64,000 bases of DNA, taken from Nocardioidaceae bacterium SCSIO 66511. GTDB lineage: Bacteria > Actinomycetota > Actinomycetes > Propionibacteriales > Nocardioidaceae. Below, in pieces: positions 8,926 to 17,770 of the stretch; position 1 is the stretch's first letter, and each line of letters begins with the position of its first letter. The notes under the pieces were generated by a model. The model was not told the origin of the DNA and did not search any database. It saw only the letters and a program-made list of their open reading frames with translations. The stretch lies in contig CP095846.1 of assembly GCA_023100825.1 (NCBI GenBank), positions 186,001-250,000 on the forward strand, read 5' to 3'. Made by a program: the position numbers and the translations under genes.

Positions 8926-10010
8926 GGGGTCTGTCCGAGAAGTCGTACGTACTGGTCGACGATCTCTGCGACAACGGATTCGTCGGTCGGCAGTCGCTTC
9001 GCGGCAGCGCGGGCAGCATCGGACAACGCGGCCGCGTGTTCCGGCGAGTCGAGCACGCCGGCGATCGCGTCGGCCAGTGCGCGTGGGTCACGTGGTGCGA
9101 CGAGCACGCCTGCGTCGCCGACCATGTCGGGCACCCCGCCGACCGACGTACCGACGAACGGCACGCCGGCGCGGAGGCACTCCGATACGACGAGCGGGCT
9201 CCCCTCCCACTCGCTCGCAAGGGCCATCACATCGGCGGCGCGGAGCAGATCGGGAATGTCGTCACGGTTGCCGAGTAGGCGTACGGGCGCGTTGGTTGCC
9301 GCGATCTGCTGCGCGATCGCCGCACGGTCAGGTCCTTCGCCCGCAACGAGGAACAGAGGCGCAGGCGTGCGCTCGGCGAGTAGGGCCGCAGCCGTCACGA
9401 GGTACGGATATCCCTTCTGAGCATGGAGTCTGCCAACCGACAGGATGACCGGCCGGTCGGCTGCACCGAGTGCGTTGCGTACGTCTGATGGCTCGGTATC
9501 GGACTCCGGCATCTTCGGCGCACTCACCGGTGCGAGGTGTACGTCGCGCCCGCTCAGGTCGCGTACGCGCTCGACCAGATCGGACGATACGCACAGCGTG
9601 GTCGATGCGCGACGGGCCACGTACCGCTCGAGTACGGCGTACGCCTGCCGCGCGCGTCCGGTCGCGAGAACCGCGTTGTGCCAGGTGACGACGAGCGGTG
9701 TGGAACGCGGCGTCGCAAGCCCGGCGACCGCACCAGCGCGAAGGCTGTGCGCGTGCACGATGGCGTTGGCCTTGGCCAGCCGGCGCAGCGTACGGACCGA
9801 TGCCGCGGCGCCGACAGTCGGTCGGCTGCCGATCTCCACAGGTACAAAAGCAGCACCGGCCGCGGTGAAGTCGAACTGCTCCTCGGTCGTACGAGGCCCG
9901 CAGACCGTGACCTGCCAGCCTCTCTCGACGAGCCCGGCGGCGAGTACTCGCACATGTCTCCCGGTGCCGCCGGTTGTCGTCGCGATGACGAGAAGTACGC
10001 GTGGGTGCAT
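8922..10010 (-). CDS. GT4-family glycosyltransferase
   Basis: 362-residue GT-B fold enzyme. The N-terminal Rossmann half starts MHPRVLLVIATTTGGTGRH with the Gly-rich acceptor loop. The C-terminal half has VILSVGRLHAQKGYPYLV and the donor-binding ADVMALASEWEGSPLVVSE, with the E-x7-E type motif of GT4. It probably transfers a sugar from a nucleotide donor to a lipid or cell-envelope acceptor at the inner membrane face. The ATG lies 2 bp after the murJ stop, and its own stop overlaps the next gene by 4 bp. Donor and acceptor are unknown. Confidence 0.88.
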   Translation of the reverse strand: MHPRVLLVIATTTGGTGRHVRVLAAGLVERGWQVTVCGPRTTEEQFDFTAAGAAFVPVEIGSRPTVGAAASVRTLRRLAKANAIVHAHSLRAGAVAGLATPRSTPLVVTWHNAVLATGRARQAYAVLERYVARRASTTLCVSSDLVERVRDLSGRDVHLAPVSAPKMPESDTEPSDVRNALGAADRPVILSVGRLHAQKGYPYLVTAAALLAERTPAPLFLVAGEGPDRAAIAQQIAATNAPVRLLGNRDDIPDLLRAADVMALASEWEGSPLVVSECLRAGVPFVGTSVGGVPDMVGDAGVLVAPRDPRALADAIAGVLDSPEHAAALSDAARAAAKRLPTDESVVAEIVDQYVRLLGQTP

Positions 10011-10012
10011 GG

Positions 10013-11629
10013 TCAGGTCTCCGATCCGGCAGTTCGCAGTGCGCCGACAGCGTGGAGGATTGGTTGTCGCGCCACCGCGGCGACGATTGCGGTGAAGACG
10101 ACCGCGGCGAGGAGTGCGGACGCCAGCCCCTGTAGGACCGCTGCCCAGGCGCTGCCGCCGTCGATGAGCCGCTCGAACCACCAACCTGCAAGCGCTGCTG
10201 CCAGTCCGGCGACGACAGAGGCGACTGCAACTCTTGAGACACCTGCAAGCGCGGGCGCACCCGCGCGGCGGAGTACCGCCAGCACCAGGCCGGCTCCGAG
10301 TACGGTCATGCCGACGCTGTTGCCGATCGACAGTGCGAGGACCCGGTGAGATTCACTCAGCGTCGATGCGAGCACGAGATCGGCAGCGATGACCACCATC
10401 CAGCCGGTGACGCAGGCGACGGCCGTCGTTGTGGTCTCGTGCGTCGCGTACAGAGCGCGAGACAGAAGTGCGAAGAGGCCGTAGCCGAGCAGACCGGGCG
10501 CGAAGCCGATCACCCCGGCGGTGAGCTCGTCGACGCTGTTCGTACCGGGCACTCCTTGGACCATCACCCGTGCGAGCGGCCGTGCCGCGGCAACGCTGGC
10601 GGCCGCGGAGGCGCAGGCCAGGACCACCACGACGCTTGTCGCTGCTCCGACCTGCGAGCGGTATGCCGACCTGTCGTCGGCTGCCCACCGGTCGGCGAGC
10701 CGCGGGAACACCGTCGTTGCCACCGGCACGGCGAGTACCGCCCAGGGCAGCAGATAGATCGTCTGTGCCTGTACGAAGACCGCCGTCGTGACGGGTGACA
10801 CCGCGTTGCCGAGCAGAAGCGCAACGACCACCGAGGCCTGTTGTGCCACCAAGGCCGCGATCCCTGCGTACGCGAGTGCGCGGACGGAGCGGCCGACTCC
10901 GGTCGGGAACCGCATGGTCGGACGAAGCCGTAGACCGAGCCGAGACAGCGGTACGAGCAGACTCAGGCTCAAAGCGACAACGCCGAGGGTCGTGCCCACC
11001 GAGAGGATCAGCTCTTGTCCTTTGCTGATCGTCGCCAGGTCGGTGCCGCGGGGAGCCGCGATCGCGTACGTCAGGTACGCGCCGATGACGACCAGGCTGG
11101 ACAACAGCGGGGCGAAGGCGGGTCCGCCGAATCGCTTATGTGCTTGGAGGATCCCGGTCAGCACGACGCCGACGCCGTAGAGCACGATCTGCGCGGCGAA
11201 GACCCGCAGCATGGATGCACCGATATCGACTCCCACACCGTCGCGGAGCATGAACCGTGCGATGGGCTCGGCCAGCAGGGCGATTGCCACGGCGATCGGT
11301 GTGAGAACGACGATCGTCCATGTCAGCAACGCCGAAGCCGTGCGGTTGACGTGCGAGCGGTCGTTCGCCTCGACGGCGTGTGCGAGCAGCGGTACGACGA
11401 GGCTTGCGAGTGCGCCGCCGGCCACGATCTCGTACAGGATGTTCGGGACCGTGTTGACGGTCATGTAGACGCCGTTGAGGTCGGTCTGACCCACGGTGTG
11501 GGCGAAGACCCAGTTGCGTGCGAAGCCGGCGATCCGAGCGAGGACGGTGAGCACGGTGATGAGGGCGGCGGCTCCGAGTACGGTGCCACGCCAGCCGGAA
11601 AGCCAGCGCCTGTCAGCGCGCTGCGTCAT
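10013..11629 (-). CDS. murJ: MurJ/MviN-family lipid II flippase
   Basis: 538-residue polytopic protein of the MOP superfamily, about 13-14 hydrophobic segments, that flips lipid-linked peptidoglycan precursor across the membrane. Family features are VLARIAGFARNWVFA near the N-terminus, NTVPNILYEIVAGGALASLVVPL, and the charged-residue-containing central helices. It lacks the cytoplasmic pseudokinase extension present in mycobacterial MviN. Its start overlaps the upstream gene by 17 bp and the glycosyltransferase follows after 2 bp. As actinomycetes can hold several MOP flippases, export of another glycan is possible given the dedicated neighbours. Confidence 0.88.
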   Translation of the reverse strand: MTQRADRRWLSGWRGTVLGAAALITVLTVLARIAGFARNWVFAHTVGQTDLNGVYMTVNTVPNILYEIVAGGALASLVVPLLAHAVEANDRSHVNRTASALLTWTIVVLTPIAVAIALLAEPIARFMLRDGVGVDIGASMLRVFAAQIVLYGVGVVLTGILQAHKRFGGPAFAPLLSSLVVIGAYLTYAIAAPRGTDLATISKGQELILSVGTTLGVVALSLSLLVPLSRLGLRLRPTMRFPTGVGRSVRALAYAGIAALVAQQASVVVALLLGNAVSPVTTAVFVQAQTIYLLPWAVLAVPVATTVFPRLADRWAADDRSAYRSQVGAATSVVVVLACASAAASVAAARPLARVMVQGVPGTNSVDELTAGVIGFAPGLLGYGLFALLSRALYATHETTTTAVACVTGWMVVIAADLVLASTLSESHRVLALSIGNSVGMTVLGAGLVLAVLRRAGAPALAGVSRVAVASVVAGLAAALAGWWFERLIDGGSAWAAVLQGLASALLAAVVFTAIVAAVARQPILHAVGALRTAGSET

Positions 11630-13751
11630 ATGCGCTCACCTCGGTGCCGTGGGGTGACCTGGTGGCACACCACGCGCAGGTCGCGATCATCGGCGGCGCG
11701 ACGGCGACCACCGCAAGGCCGGCGATGAGTACACCGGAGTCGTTGACCAGCGAGCCGATGCCACAGGTCACCGCGATCGCGATCAGCGCGGGCCGCAAGG
11801 CCGGCCACTCGGCGTACAGCTCGGCGAGCTCGGGTACGTGCAGGCGCCGGGGTCGTAACACCACCGCGATCCCGAGCGCGAACCCGGCGATCTCCAGCCA
11901 CCCGACGGGCCCGCTGAAACTGGCGATGAGGGCGTCGATCTTGTTGGACAGGAGATCCCAGGCTTCACCGTTGCGCAGCCGGGCGACGAACGAGCCGAAG
12001 TGGCTTCGCTCGCCGGCGGGCCGCAGATAGTCGAGGTAGGACACGATCGCGACGACGATGGCGCCTGTAGCGGCCGCTGCGAAGAGTCGGCCGATCCCCA
12101 GGTGCACGCCCGCGAGGAGCAGCACGAGTACGAGCACGCCTGGCACGAGGGAGAGCATCCCTCCGAAGTCCGCCCCGAAGGTCGGCCAGCCGTCGACGGC
12201 GATCGCCACCAGGCCGATGCCCGCAGCGACGACCCACGGCCTAGACGTGTGGCGGCGAAGCTCCTGTGCGACGACGGCGGCGGTGAGCATCGCGCTCACG
12301 GCGTACACGACGAAGGTGACGTTGCCGAAGCCGAAGAACCTTCCGCCGTAAACGGGTCCCGCAGCGAGCAGGCTGCCGACCTGTAGCGGCGTCCCGATGA
12401 CGCCATCGACGGTCAGTGCCGCGAACGTGATGCCCGACTGCACAGCGACGAAGCGGTACGGACGGTCCCAGCGGACGATGAGGCACAGCACCGTGATCGC
12501 GCCGGCGATCGCGACGACGACCGCGGCGAGGGTGACCGTGGGATGGTCCGTGTGCCACCACTGTGCCGCTGTCGCCAGGTACAGCGCGCTCGGGATCGCG
12601 GCGGCGAAGAGTGCGGCGACGATCCCGATCCGTACGAACAGCGGATGCCGCGCCCACGTTGCCCCACGGCGACGCGCGATCAGGGCCGCCAGGCTCGCCG
12701 CCATGACGGCGAGCGGTACGGCGACGATCCAAGCCCCGAACACCGGCCCGTCTTCGGGGATCACCTCGCTCAGCGCGGCGACATCCTCGCGATCCTCGAC
12801 GGTCTCGGCGACCGACAGGTCTCGGTCTGCGGCAACGGTCATCGTGCGGGCGTCGAGCGCGGGCTCGATCTGTGTGGCCGCGAGTACGGTGGCGGCCACG
12901 TCGCTGAGGTGTACGTACCCACTGCGTCTGGTGGTCTCCGAGGTGAGCCATCCGGCCTCGTCCGAGCCGACCTGGTACGACATCGCGACCTGCGGCCGGG
13001 TGGGTACTCGAGCACTGTCAGCAGTTCCGCTGACGATGACGTACGACCCGTCGGGTGCGGCTCTGACGACGTCGGCAACCAGCGCGTCGAGACGGTGTAG
13101 CGCGCTGCTGGATGCGTCGTTGTAGCGGTCGGCGACAGCTGCCGCGTCGATCATGGTCACCGGGCACCGATTTTGCGCTTTCGAGCTCCAGCCGGCCGCG
13201 TACCGCTCGACGGATCCGTTTTTGCGCGCCAACGCCACGGCGGCGCCCGCACCGATCGCCGTACTGCACGTTTGCTCGTCGGACAACGCCTGGCCGAGCG
13301 TTCCCGGACGGCCGTACGAGCCGGTCGAGTCGGTCTGCAGGTCGACGTACTTCTGCCAGTCGGCCACCTGCCCATGCTCTACCGGCGGGATGGGCGGACA
13401 CGACTGCGGCACTTCACCCTCGAGCTGGCCGGGGTTGAGGCTGCTGCGGTCGCCGGTCGGCTTCGCCGCGAGAGCCTTGCTGCCGGCGCTGATGCTGAGC
13501 CAGCCGTCGAGGGGGCAGGTCACATCGCGGGCGGAGCGTACCGACATCGACGCAACGGCCGACTTGCCGACGAGCCGCCAGAGGGTCGGCGTGATCTGCG
13601 GCGACAGCTGGTCCCACCGCAGGTTGCCGGTGCCGACGTACGTGACCGGTGCCGGCCGGATCTGATCGTCTGCCGTCGCCGCGGGCGCGTACATCCCGAG
13701 GCTCAAGACGACCAGGCACGTCGCGATGAGCGCCCGGCCGAGAGTGATCAC
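11613..13751 (-). CDS. Secreted/membrane alkaline-phosphatase-like protein, paralogue of 6907-8925
   Basis: 712 residues with a signal sequence or anchor (hydrophobic about residues 7-27, AATADD after it), an extracytoplasmic domain of ~320 residues and then about ten membrane helices. It shares with its paralogue the pattern GNLRWDQLSPQITPTLWRL, a CPLDGWLSISAGSKA segment and the transmembrane block ending LVNDSGVLIAGLAVVAV ([18 protein letters not shown]-like in the other copy). The GTG at 13749-13751 is the only start that keeps the signal. It is the first gene of the operon that continues through murJ, the glycosyltransferase, the paralogue and arcA. Function unknown. Confidence 0.68.
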   Translation of the reverse strand: MITLGRALIATCLVVLSLGMYAPAATADDQIRPAPVTYVGTGNLRWDQLSPQITPTLWRLVGKSAVASMSVRSARDVTCPLDGWLSISAGSKALAAKPTGDRSSLNPGQLEGEVPQSCPPIPPVEHGQVADWQKYVDLQTDSTGSYGRPGTLGQALSDEQTCSTAIGAGAAVALARKNGSVERYAAGWSSKAQNRCPVTMIDAAAVADRYNDASSSALHRLDALVADVVRAAPDGSYVIVSGTADSARVPTRPQVAMSYQVGSDEAGWLTSETTRRSGYVHLSDVAATVLAATQIEPALDARTMTVAADRDLSVAETVEDREDVAALSEVIPEDGPVFGAWIVAVPLAVMAASLAALIARRRGATWARHPLFVRIGIVAALFAAAIPSALYLATAAQWWHTDHPTVTLAAVVVAIAGAITVLCLIVRWDRPYRFVAVQSGITFAALTVDGVIGTPLQVGSLLAAGPVYGGRFFGFGNVTFVVYAVSAMLTAAVVAQELRRHTSRPWVVAAGIGLVAIAVDGWPTFGADFGGMLSLVPGVLVLVLLLAGVHLGIGRLFAAAATGAIVVAIVSYLDYLRPAGERSHFGSFVARLRNGEAWDLLSNKIDALIASFSGPVGWLEIAGFALGIAVVLRPRRLHVPELAELYAEWPALRPALIAIAVTCGIGSLVNDSGVLIAGLAVVAVAPPMIATCAWCATRSPHGTEVSAYDAAR

Positions 13752-13866
13752 TCCACCAGGCTAGGCGAGTGCGGGTATCGGGGCGGTGTGACATTCCGCC
13801 GCTGCCTCTCGGCGCGCTACCTCGACCGGTGCGACGCCCGTCGCTGTGGCCGGCAGGGGCAGCGGG

Positions 13867-14475
13867 CTAGCGGGAGCTGAACGCGAGCTTCGCTCCGAGT
13901 GCGACGAACGAGCCGGCGAAGACGCGCCGCATCCAGGCGAGCACCTTGGGCCGGCTGATGACCTGTTCGCGTACTGCGGCGGCGAAGACTCCGTAGACCG
14001 CGAACACGACGAACGTCACTGCCATGAACACGACGCTCAGCTCGACCATGGACAAGACTCCGTGCGGATCCGTCGGACTGACGAACTGCGGAAGGAAAGC
14101 GAAGAAGAAGATCGTCAGCTTCGGGTTCAGCACATTGATCAGCACACCCGACGTGATCACCTTGCGTGCGGAGTCCGGTGCCTTGTCGTCGACCGCCAAG
14201 GCACCGGTATCGCGCAGCGTGCGCCAGGCCATGTACAGCAGGTACGCGACCCCGAGGTACTTCAGCACGCTGAACGCGACCGCGCTCGTGTGCAAGAGGG
14301 CGGCAACGCCGGTGATCGCGGCGACCATATGCGGCACGATCCCCAACGTGCATCCGATGACTGCGATGAGGCTGGCGCGCGCGCCGCGGGTGAGCCCCGC
14401 GGCGAGGGTGTACAACACCCCGGTGCCCGGCGTGGCTGCGATGACGAGCGACGTGACCAAGAACTCGGGGCTCAT
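13867..14475 (-). CDS. LysE/RhtB-family amino-acid exporter
   Basis: 202-residue inner-membrane protein with six predicted helices. The family signature ATPGTGVLYTLAAGLTRGARASL near the N-terminus (Pro-Gly-rich first loop) is followed by LKYLGVAYLLYMAWRTLRD. It probably exports a small amino acid or derivative by proton exchange; the substrate is not deducible. It stands as its own unit, 115 bp before the envelope operon start and 47 bp after the nhaA stop. Confidence 0.87.
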   Translation of the reverse strand: MSPEFLVTSLVIAATPGTGVLYTLAAGLTRGARASLIAVIGCTLGIVPHMVAAITGVAALLHTSAVAFSVLKYLGVAYLLYMAWRTLRDTGALAVDDKAPDSARKVITSGVLINVLNPKLTIFFFAFLPQFVSPTDPHGVLSMVELSVVFMAVTFVVFAVYGVFAAAVREQVISRPKVLAWMRRVFAGSFVALGAKLAFSSR

Positions 14476-14522
14476 GCGTTCGGAGCGTACTCCTGCCTCA
14501 GTGACCGGCAGCCCCGGGCAGC

Positions 14523-15755
14523 TCAGGCGCTGGCAGTACGTCGCGCGCGGAGCCGCATTCGTACCACGACCGAACCCGCCACGGCAGCGATGAACGATGC
14601 GGCGAGGACGGCGATGCGCGCGTGCTCACCGTGCGGATGATGGCCGAACGCCAACTCGGTGACCAGGAGCGAAACAGTGAAGCCGATACCCGCGAGCATG
14701 GCGAGTGCGAGCATGTCGGCCGGAGTGACGCCTTCTTCGAGATGCATCTTCGTCGTACGTACGAGGACCGCAACGGTGCCCCAGATGCCGAGGATCTTGC
14801 CGAGTACGAGGCCGGCAGTGACGCCGATCGCGACCGGATCGGTGACGAGGCTGTCGACTCCGCCGGCGTCGGCGACGGAGACACCCGCCGAGAAGAACGC
14901 GAAGACCGGAAGTGCCAGGCACTGAGACAGCGGACGCAGCGCGTACTCGAACCGGTGCGTCATCGCGTGCTGCTCACCGTCACGCAGGATGGCGGGAACG
15001 GTGAAGCCGAGCAGGACGCCGGCGATCGTCGCGTGCACGCCGGAGGCGTGCATGAGCACCCAGCAGACGATCGCGATGGGGGCCAGTACGTACCACGCCG
15101 TGACCCGCTTCTGGACCAGGAAGGCGAACAACGCGAGCGGTACGAGCATGCCCGCGAAGGCGAGGAACGAAAGGTCGTCGGTATAGAAGATCGCGATGAT
15201 CGTGATCGCGAGTAGGTCGTCGACGACGGCGAGCGTCATCAGGAACGTTCGCATCGCGGTGGGCAGCCCTCGCCCGACGACCGCGAGCACGGCCAGCGCG
15301 AAGGCGATGTCGGTCGCCGTCGGAATCGCCCAGCCACGTAAGGCGTCCTCGCCCGAGACGAGCACGACTGTTGTGAAGATGATCGCCGGTGCGGTCATGC
15401 CGCCAACGGCCGCGATGATCGGCAGCGCCGCCTTGCGTGGATGTCGCAGCGAACCGGTGACGAACTCCGCCTTCAGCTCCACGCCGACCACGAAGAAGAA
15501 GACCGCCAACAGTCCGTCGGCCGCCCATTCGGCGAGCGACAGGTCGAGATGGATGGACTCGGGTCCGATCACGTAGCTCTGAAGGTCGAAGTACGCTTCG
15601 CGCCACGGTGTGTTCGCCCACGCCAGCGCGATCAGCGCGCCGATGATCAGCAGCGTGCCGCCGGTGGTCTCTGCTCGCGTCCAGCCGCCGCCGGAGCCGT
15701 ACGCGCCGTAGACGTCATGGTCGGGATTGACCGGATCGGTGTGCTCTGCTGCCAT
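14523..15755 (-). CDS. nhaA: Na+/H+ antiporter NhaA
   Basis: Electrogenic sodium/proton antiporter for pH and sodium homeostasis, 410 residues. Family motifs include FFFVVGVELKAEF, the discontinuous-helix segment GWAIPTATDIAFALAVLA with the conserved TDIAF, and the ion-site pair of aspartates in LAVVDDLLAI. GVHATIAGVLLG and GIGFTVSLLVTELAF also match. The ATG at 15755 starts MAAEHTDP; an 18-residue upstream extension from 15809 is less likely. The 128-bp gap upstream to the HxlR gene shows no riboswitch I can recognise. Confidence 0.95.
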   Translation of the reverse strand: MAAEHTDPVNPDHDVYGAYGSGGGWTRAETTGGTLLIIGALIALAWANTPWREAYFDLQSYVIGPESIHLDLSLAEWAADGLLAVFFFVVGVELKAEFVTGSLRHPRKAALPIIAAVGGMTAPAIIFTTVVLVSGEDALRGWAIPTATDIAFALAVLAVVGRGLPTAMRTFLMTLAVVDDLLAITIIAIFYTDDLSFLAFAGMLVPLALFAFLVQKRVTAWYVLAPIAIVCWVLMHASGVHATIAGVLLGFTVPAILRDGEQHAMTHRFEYALRPLSQCLALPVFAFFSAGVSVADAGGVDSLVTDPVAIGVTAGLVLGKILGIWGTVAVLVRTTKMHLEEGVTPADMLALAMLAGIGFTVSLLVTELAFGHHPHGEHARIAVLAASFIAAVAGSVVVRMRLRARRTASA

Positions 15756-15883
15756 ACCTGCCTCGCTCGGGGTCGCCGGACTTGACGCCGACCAGACTTC
15801 CCGGCACACCAGGCGTCACTGTACCGAACGGCTCGATCAGGTGATCGTCGTGGCCGATCACGACCCCGCTGAGGCTGTATTCA

Positions 15884-16297
15884 TCACGCGATGTCGTCTC
15901 GCAGCTCAGCGATCTTGCTGCCGGTGCGGTACAACTCGACCAGGAGCGGGCCGAGACTCTGCCCCGCGGGGGTGAGCGAGTAGCGGGTTCTGGAGGGGTA
16001 GCCGCGATGGACGTCGCGGTCGACCAGCGCCAGCGCACGTAGCTGCCTGAGTCGGTCGGTGAGGACCTTGTCGGACAGGGTCGGCAACGCGGTGCGCAGC
16101 TCGCTGTACGAGTGGGGACGGATCATCAGCTCACGTAGCAGCAATGTGGTCCAGCGGCCGCTTACGGCGGCCAAAGCGACCTCGACCGGGCAGTGCGGGT
16201 CGGGCCGCGGCACCTCGCCCCGGTCGTCGAGCACCAACTCCGAACGAACCGTTTGGTGAGGTACGTGCGCCGATGGGACTCTCGCAGCATGGACCAT
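15884..16297 (-). CDS. HxlR-family winged-helix transcriptional regulator
   Basis: HxlR/MarR-like regulator. The domain begins HCPVEVALAAVSGRWTTLLLREL, then SYSELRTALPTLSDKVLTDRLRQLRAL as the recognition helix and wing, and TRYSLTPAGQSL. The start is uncertain. The ATG at 16297 overlaps the divergent gene start by 9 bp, whereas GTG at 16234 has GGAG three bases before it and fits the usual short N-terminus of this family. It probably controls the divergent SnoaL-like gene and perhaps the SRPBCC gene beyond. Confidence 0.85.
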   Translation of the reverse strand: MVHAARVPSAHVPHQTVRSELVLDDRGEVPRPDPHCPVEVALAAVSGRWTTLLLRELMIRPHSYSELRTALPTLSDKVLTDRLRQLRALALVDRDVHRGYPSRTRYSLTPAGQSLGPLLVELYRTGSKIAELRDDIA

Positions 16298-16708
16298 GCT
16301 CCCGAACGTATCCACCAGGGCCAACTGCGCCTGACATCCGTCGCACGCGAACATCCGCAGGTGTTCGCGGCGGCGTTCAGCTCCGGTGACCCCGACCTGT
16401 TGGATTCGGTCTACGCACCCGACGGAGTCTTCGTTGATCGCAGCGGTCGGGCGACGAGTGGTTCCGACCGGCGTGAGGCGAACGCCGAGTTCCAGCTACT
16501 GGGACTACCCATCGAGGTTCATGTACGTGAGGTCCACGAATGCGGAGACACCGCGCTGCTCATCGTCGACTGGCGGATCGACGGCGTACTTGCCGATGGC
16601 ACCACATTTCAGCTGGCAGGAACGGCGACGGATGTCGCGCGCCGCGGCAGAGACGGACTGTGGCGCTACGTCATCGACAATCCCTTCGGCACAGCACGAC
16701 GCGAATGA
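16289..16708 (+). CDS. SnoaL/NTF2-like fold protein (DUF4440 type)
   Basis: 139-residue protein of the cone-shaped NTF2-like fold: an N-terminal helix pair with FAAAFSSGDPDLLDSVYAPDGVFVDRSG, then beta strands HVREVHECGDTALLIVDWRID and WRYVIDNPFGT. Such proteins bind or convert small hydrophobic molecules, and nothing seen here tells which. The ATG at 16289 is inside the 5' end of the longer form of the divergent HxlR gene. The SRPBCC gene follows after 42 bp in the same direction. Confidence 0.75.
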   Translation: MDHAPERIHQGQLRLTSVAREHPQVFAAAFSSGDPDLLDSVYAPDGVFVDRSGRATSGSDRREANAEFQLLGLPIEVHVREVHECGDTALLIVDWRIDGVLADGTTFQLAGTATDVARRGRDGLWRYVIDNPFGTARRE

Positions 16709-16750
16709 ATTGATCTGGTGCGGGCGAGGAGCTGGTGCTTTGATTGGGGC

Positions 16751-17212
16751 ATGAGTAGTCCCGAGGAGCCTGCGCGCATCGTCAGCGCCAGTCGTGAGAT
16801 CGCAACTGACGCCGACCAGCTCTTCGAACTCATCGCCGATCCGTCCCAGCAACCCCGCTGGGACGGCAACGACAACCTGGCCGAAGCCGAGCAGGGTCAG
16901 CGGGTTCGGGCACTGGGTGCAGTGTTCTCGATGATGACGACCACGGGTGTCGTCCGGGAGAATCACGTGGTCGAGTTCGATGAGGGCCACCTGATCGCGT
17001 GGCTGCCGGCCGAGCCCGGCAAAGAACCACCCGGCCACCTCTGGCGCTGGGAGCTCGAGTCCGTCGGCCCGTCCCGAACGCGGGTCACCCATACGTACGA
17101 CTGGACGCAGCTGACTGAGGAGAAGCGCCTGCCGCGCGCACGATCGACGACCGCGGACAAGCTCCGGGGCTCCATCGATCGTCTCGCGGCCTTGGTCGAG
17201 TCCGGCCGGTGA
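16751..17212 (+). CDS. SRPBCC-family (START-like) protein
   Basis: 153-residue protein with the SRPBCC/polyketide-cyclase-2 pattern: a first strand ARIVSASREIATDADQLFELIADPSQQPRWDG, a central FDEGHLIAWLPAE and a C-terminal long helix containing DKLRGSIDRLAALVES. It probably binds a hydrophobic ligand in the helix-grip cavity. The ATG at 16751 starts MSSPEEP and removes an unsupported 11-residue extension. The 131 bp between this gene and the next contain no feature I can identify. Confidence 0.8.
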   Translation: MSSPEEPARIVSASREIATDADQLFELIADPSQQPRWDGNDNLAEAEQGQRVRALGAVFSMMTTTGVVRENHVVEFDEGHLIAWLPAEPGKEPPGHLWRWELESVGPSRTRVTHTYDWTQLTEEKRLPRARSTTADKLRGSIDRLAALVESGR

Positions 17213-17343
17213 CGCCGCCGGTCGAGATGCCGTCACGCAGCTTGAACGTACGCCCCGCGCTCTGATTCGTACCGCCGCAACTGGCCCGCAGCGGCCCGCG
17301 CGTTATGGACGGTCCGCGCACCGCCCGCGGTTAGGGTGAGCGC

Positions 17344-17769
17344 GTGCAGTCCGACTCCGTAGCGCTCGTCCTCGCCGTGATCGCGTGTGTGCTCGCCGTC
17401 GTCGGCGCGGCGCTCGCCGGCATCGCGTGGCGTGATGCGCGTGCGGTGCGCCGCCGCCGGGCGTCGACAGATGCGCTCCCTGCCGATGTCGAGGTGCTGC
17501 GAGACGAGGTGCAGGCCCTGCGCCAGGATGCTGCCGAGACGTTCCGGCACATGTCGGCCGTGCGCTACGACGCGTTCGGTGACATGGGCGGTCATATGTC
17601 GTGGTCGCTCGCATTGCTCGACGACGGTGGCGACGGGATCGTCATCACCTCGATCCACGGCCGCAGCGACTCTCGTACGTACGTCAAGAACATCGCCGAC
17701 TGGTCGTGCGATCAGCAGCTCTCGCCCGAGGAGTCCGAGGCCGTCGAGCACGCGAAGGCCGGTCGCTGA
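17344..17769 (+). CDS. DUF4446 membrane-anchored protein
   Basis: 141 residues, with one N-terminal hydrophobic segment (about residues 7-27), a basic stretch, a short coiled-coil-like region and the DUF4446 core: VRYDAFGDMGGHMSWSLALL, then ITSIHGRSDSRTYVKNI and LSPEESEAVEHA. The family is widespread in Gram-positive bacteria and its function is unknown. GTG at 17344 is the only start that retains the membrane segment. The stop is 1 bp from the convergent M20 gene. Confidence 0.88.
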   Translation: MQSDSVALVLAVIACVLAVVGAALAGIAWRDARAVRRRRASTDALPADVEVLRDEVQALRQDAAETFRHMSAVRYDAFGDMGGHMSWSLALLDDGGDGIVITSIHGRSDSRTYVKNIADWSCDQQLSPEESEAVEHAKAGR

Positions 17770-17770
17770 C

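Noticed and set aside
15756-15883. Riboswitch in the nhaA leader
   Set aside because: Only 128 bp with no recognisable conserved core; nothing beyond an ordinary promoter region can be supported.
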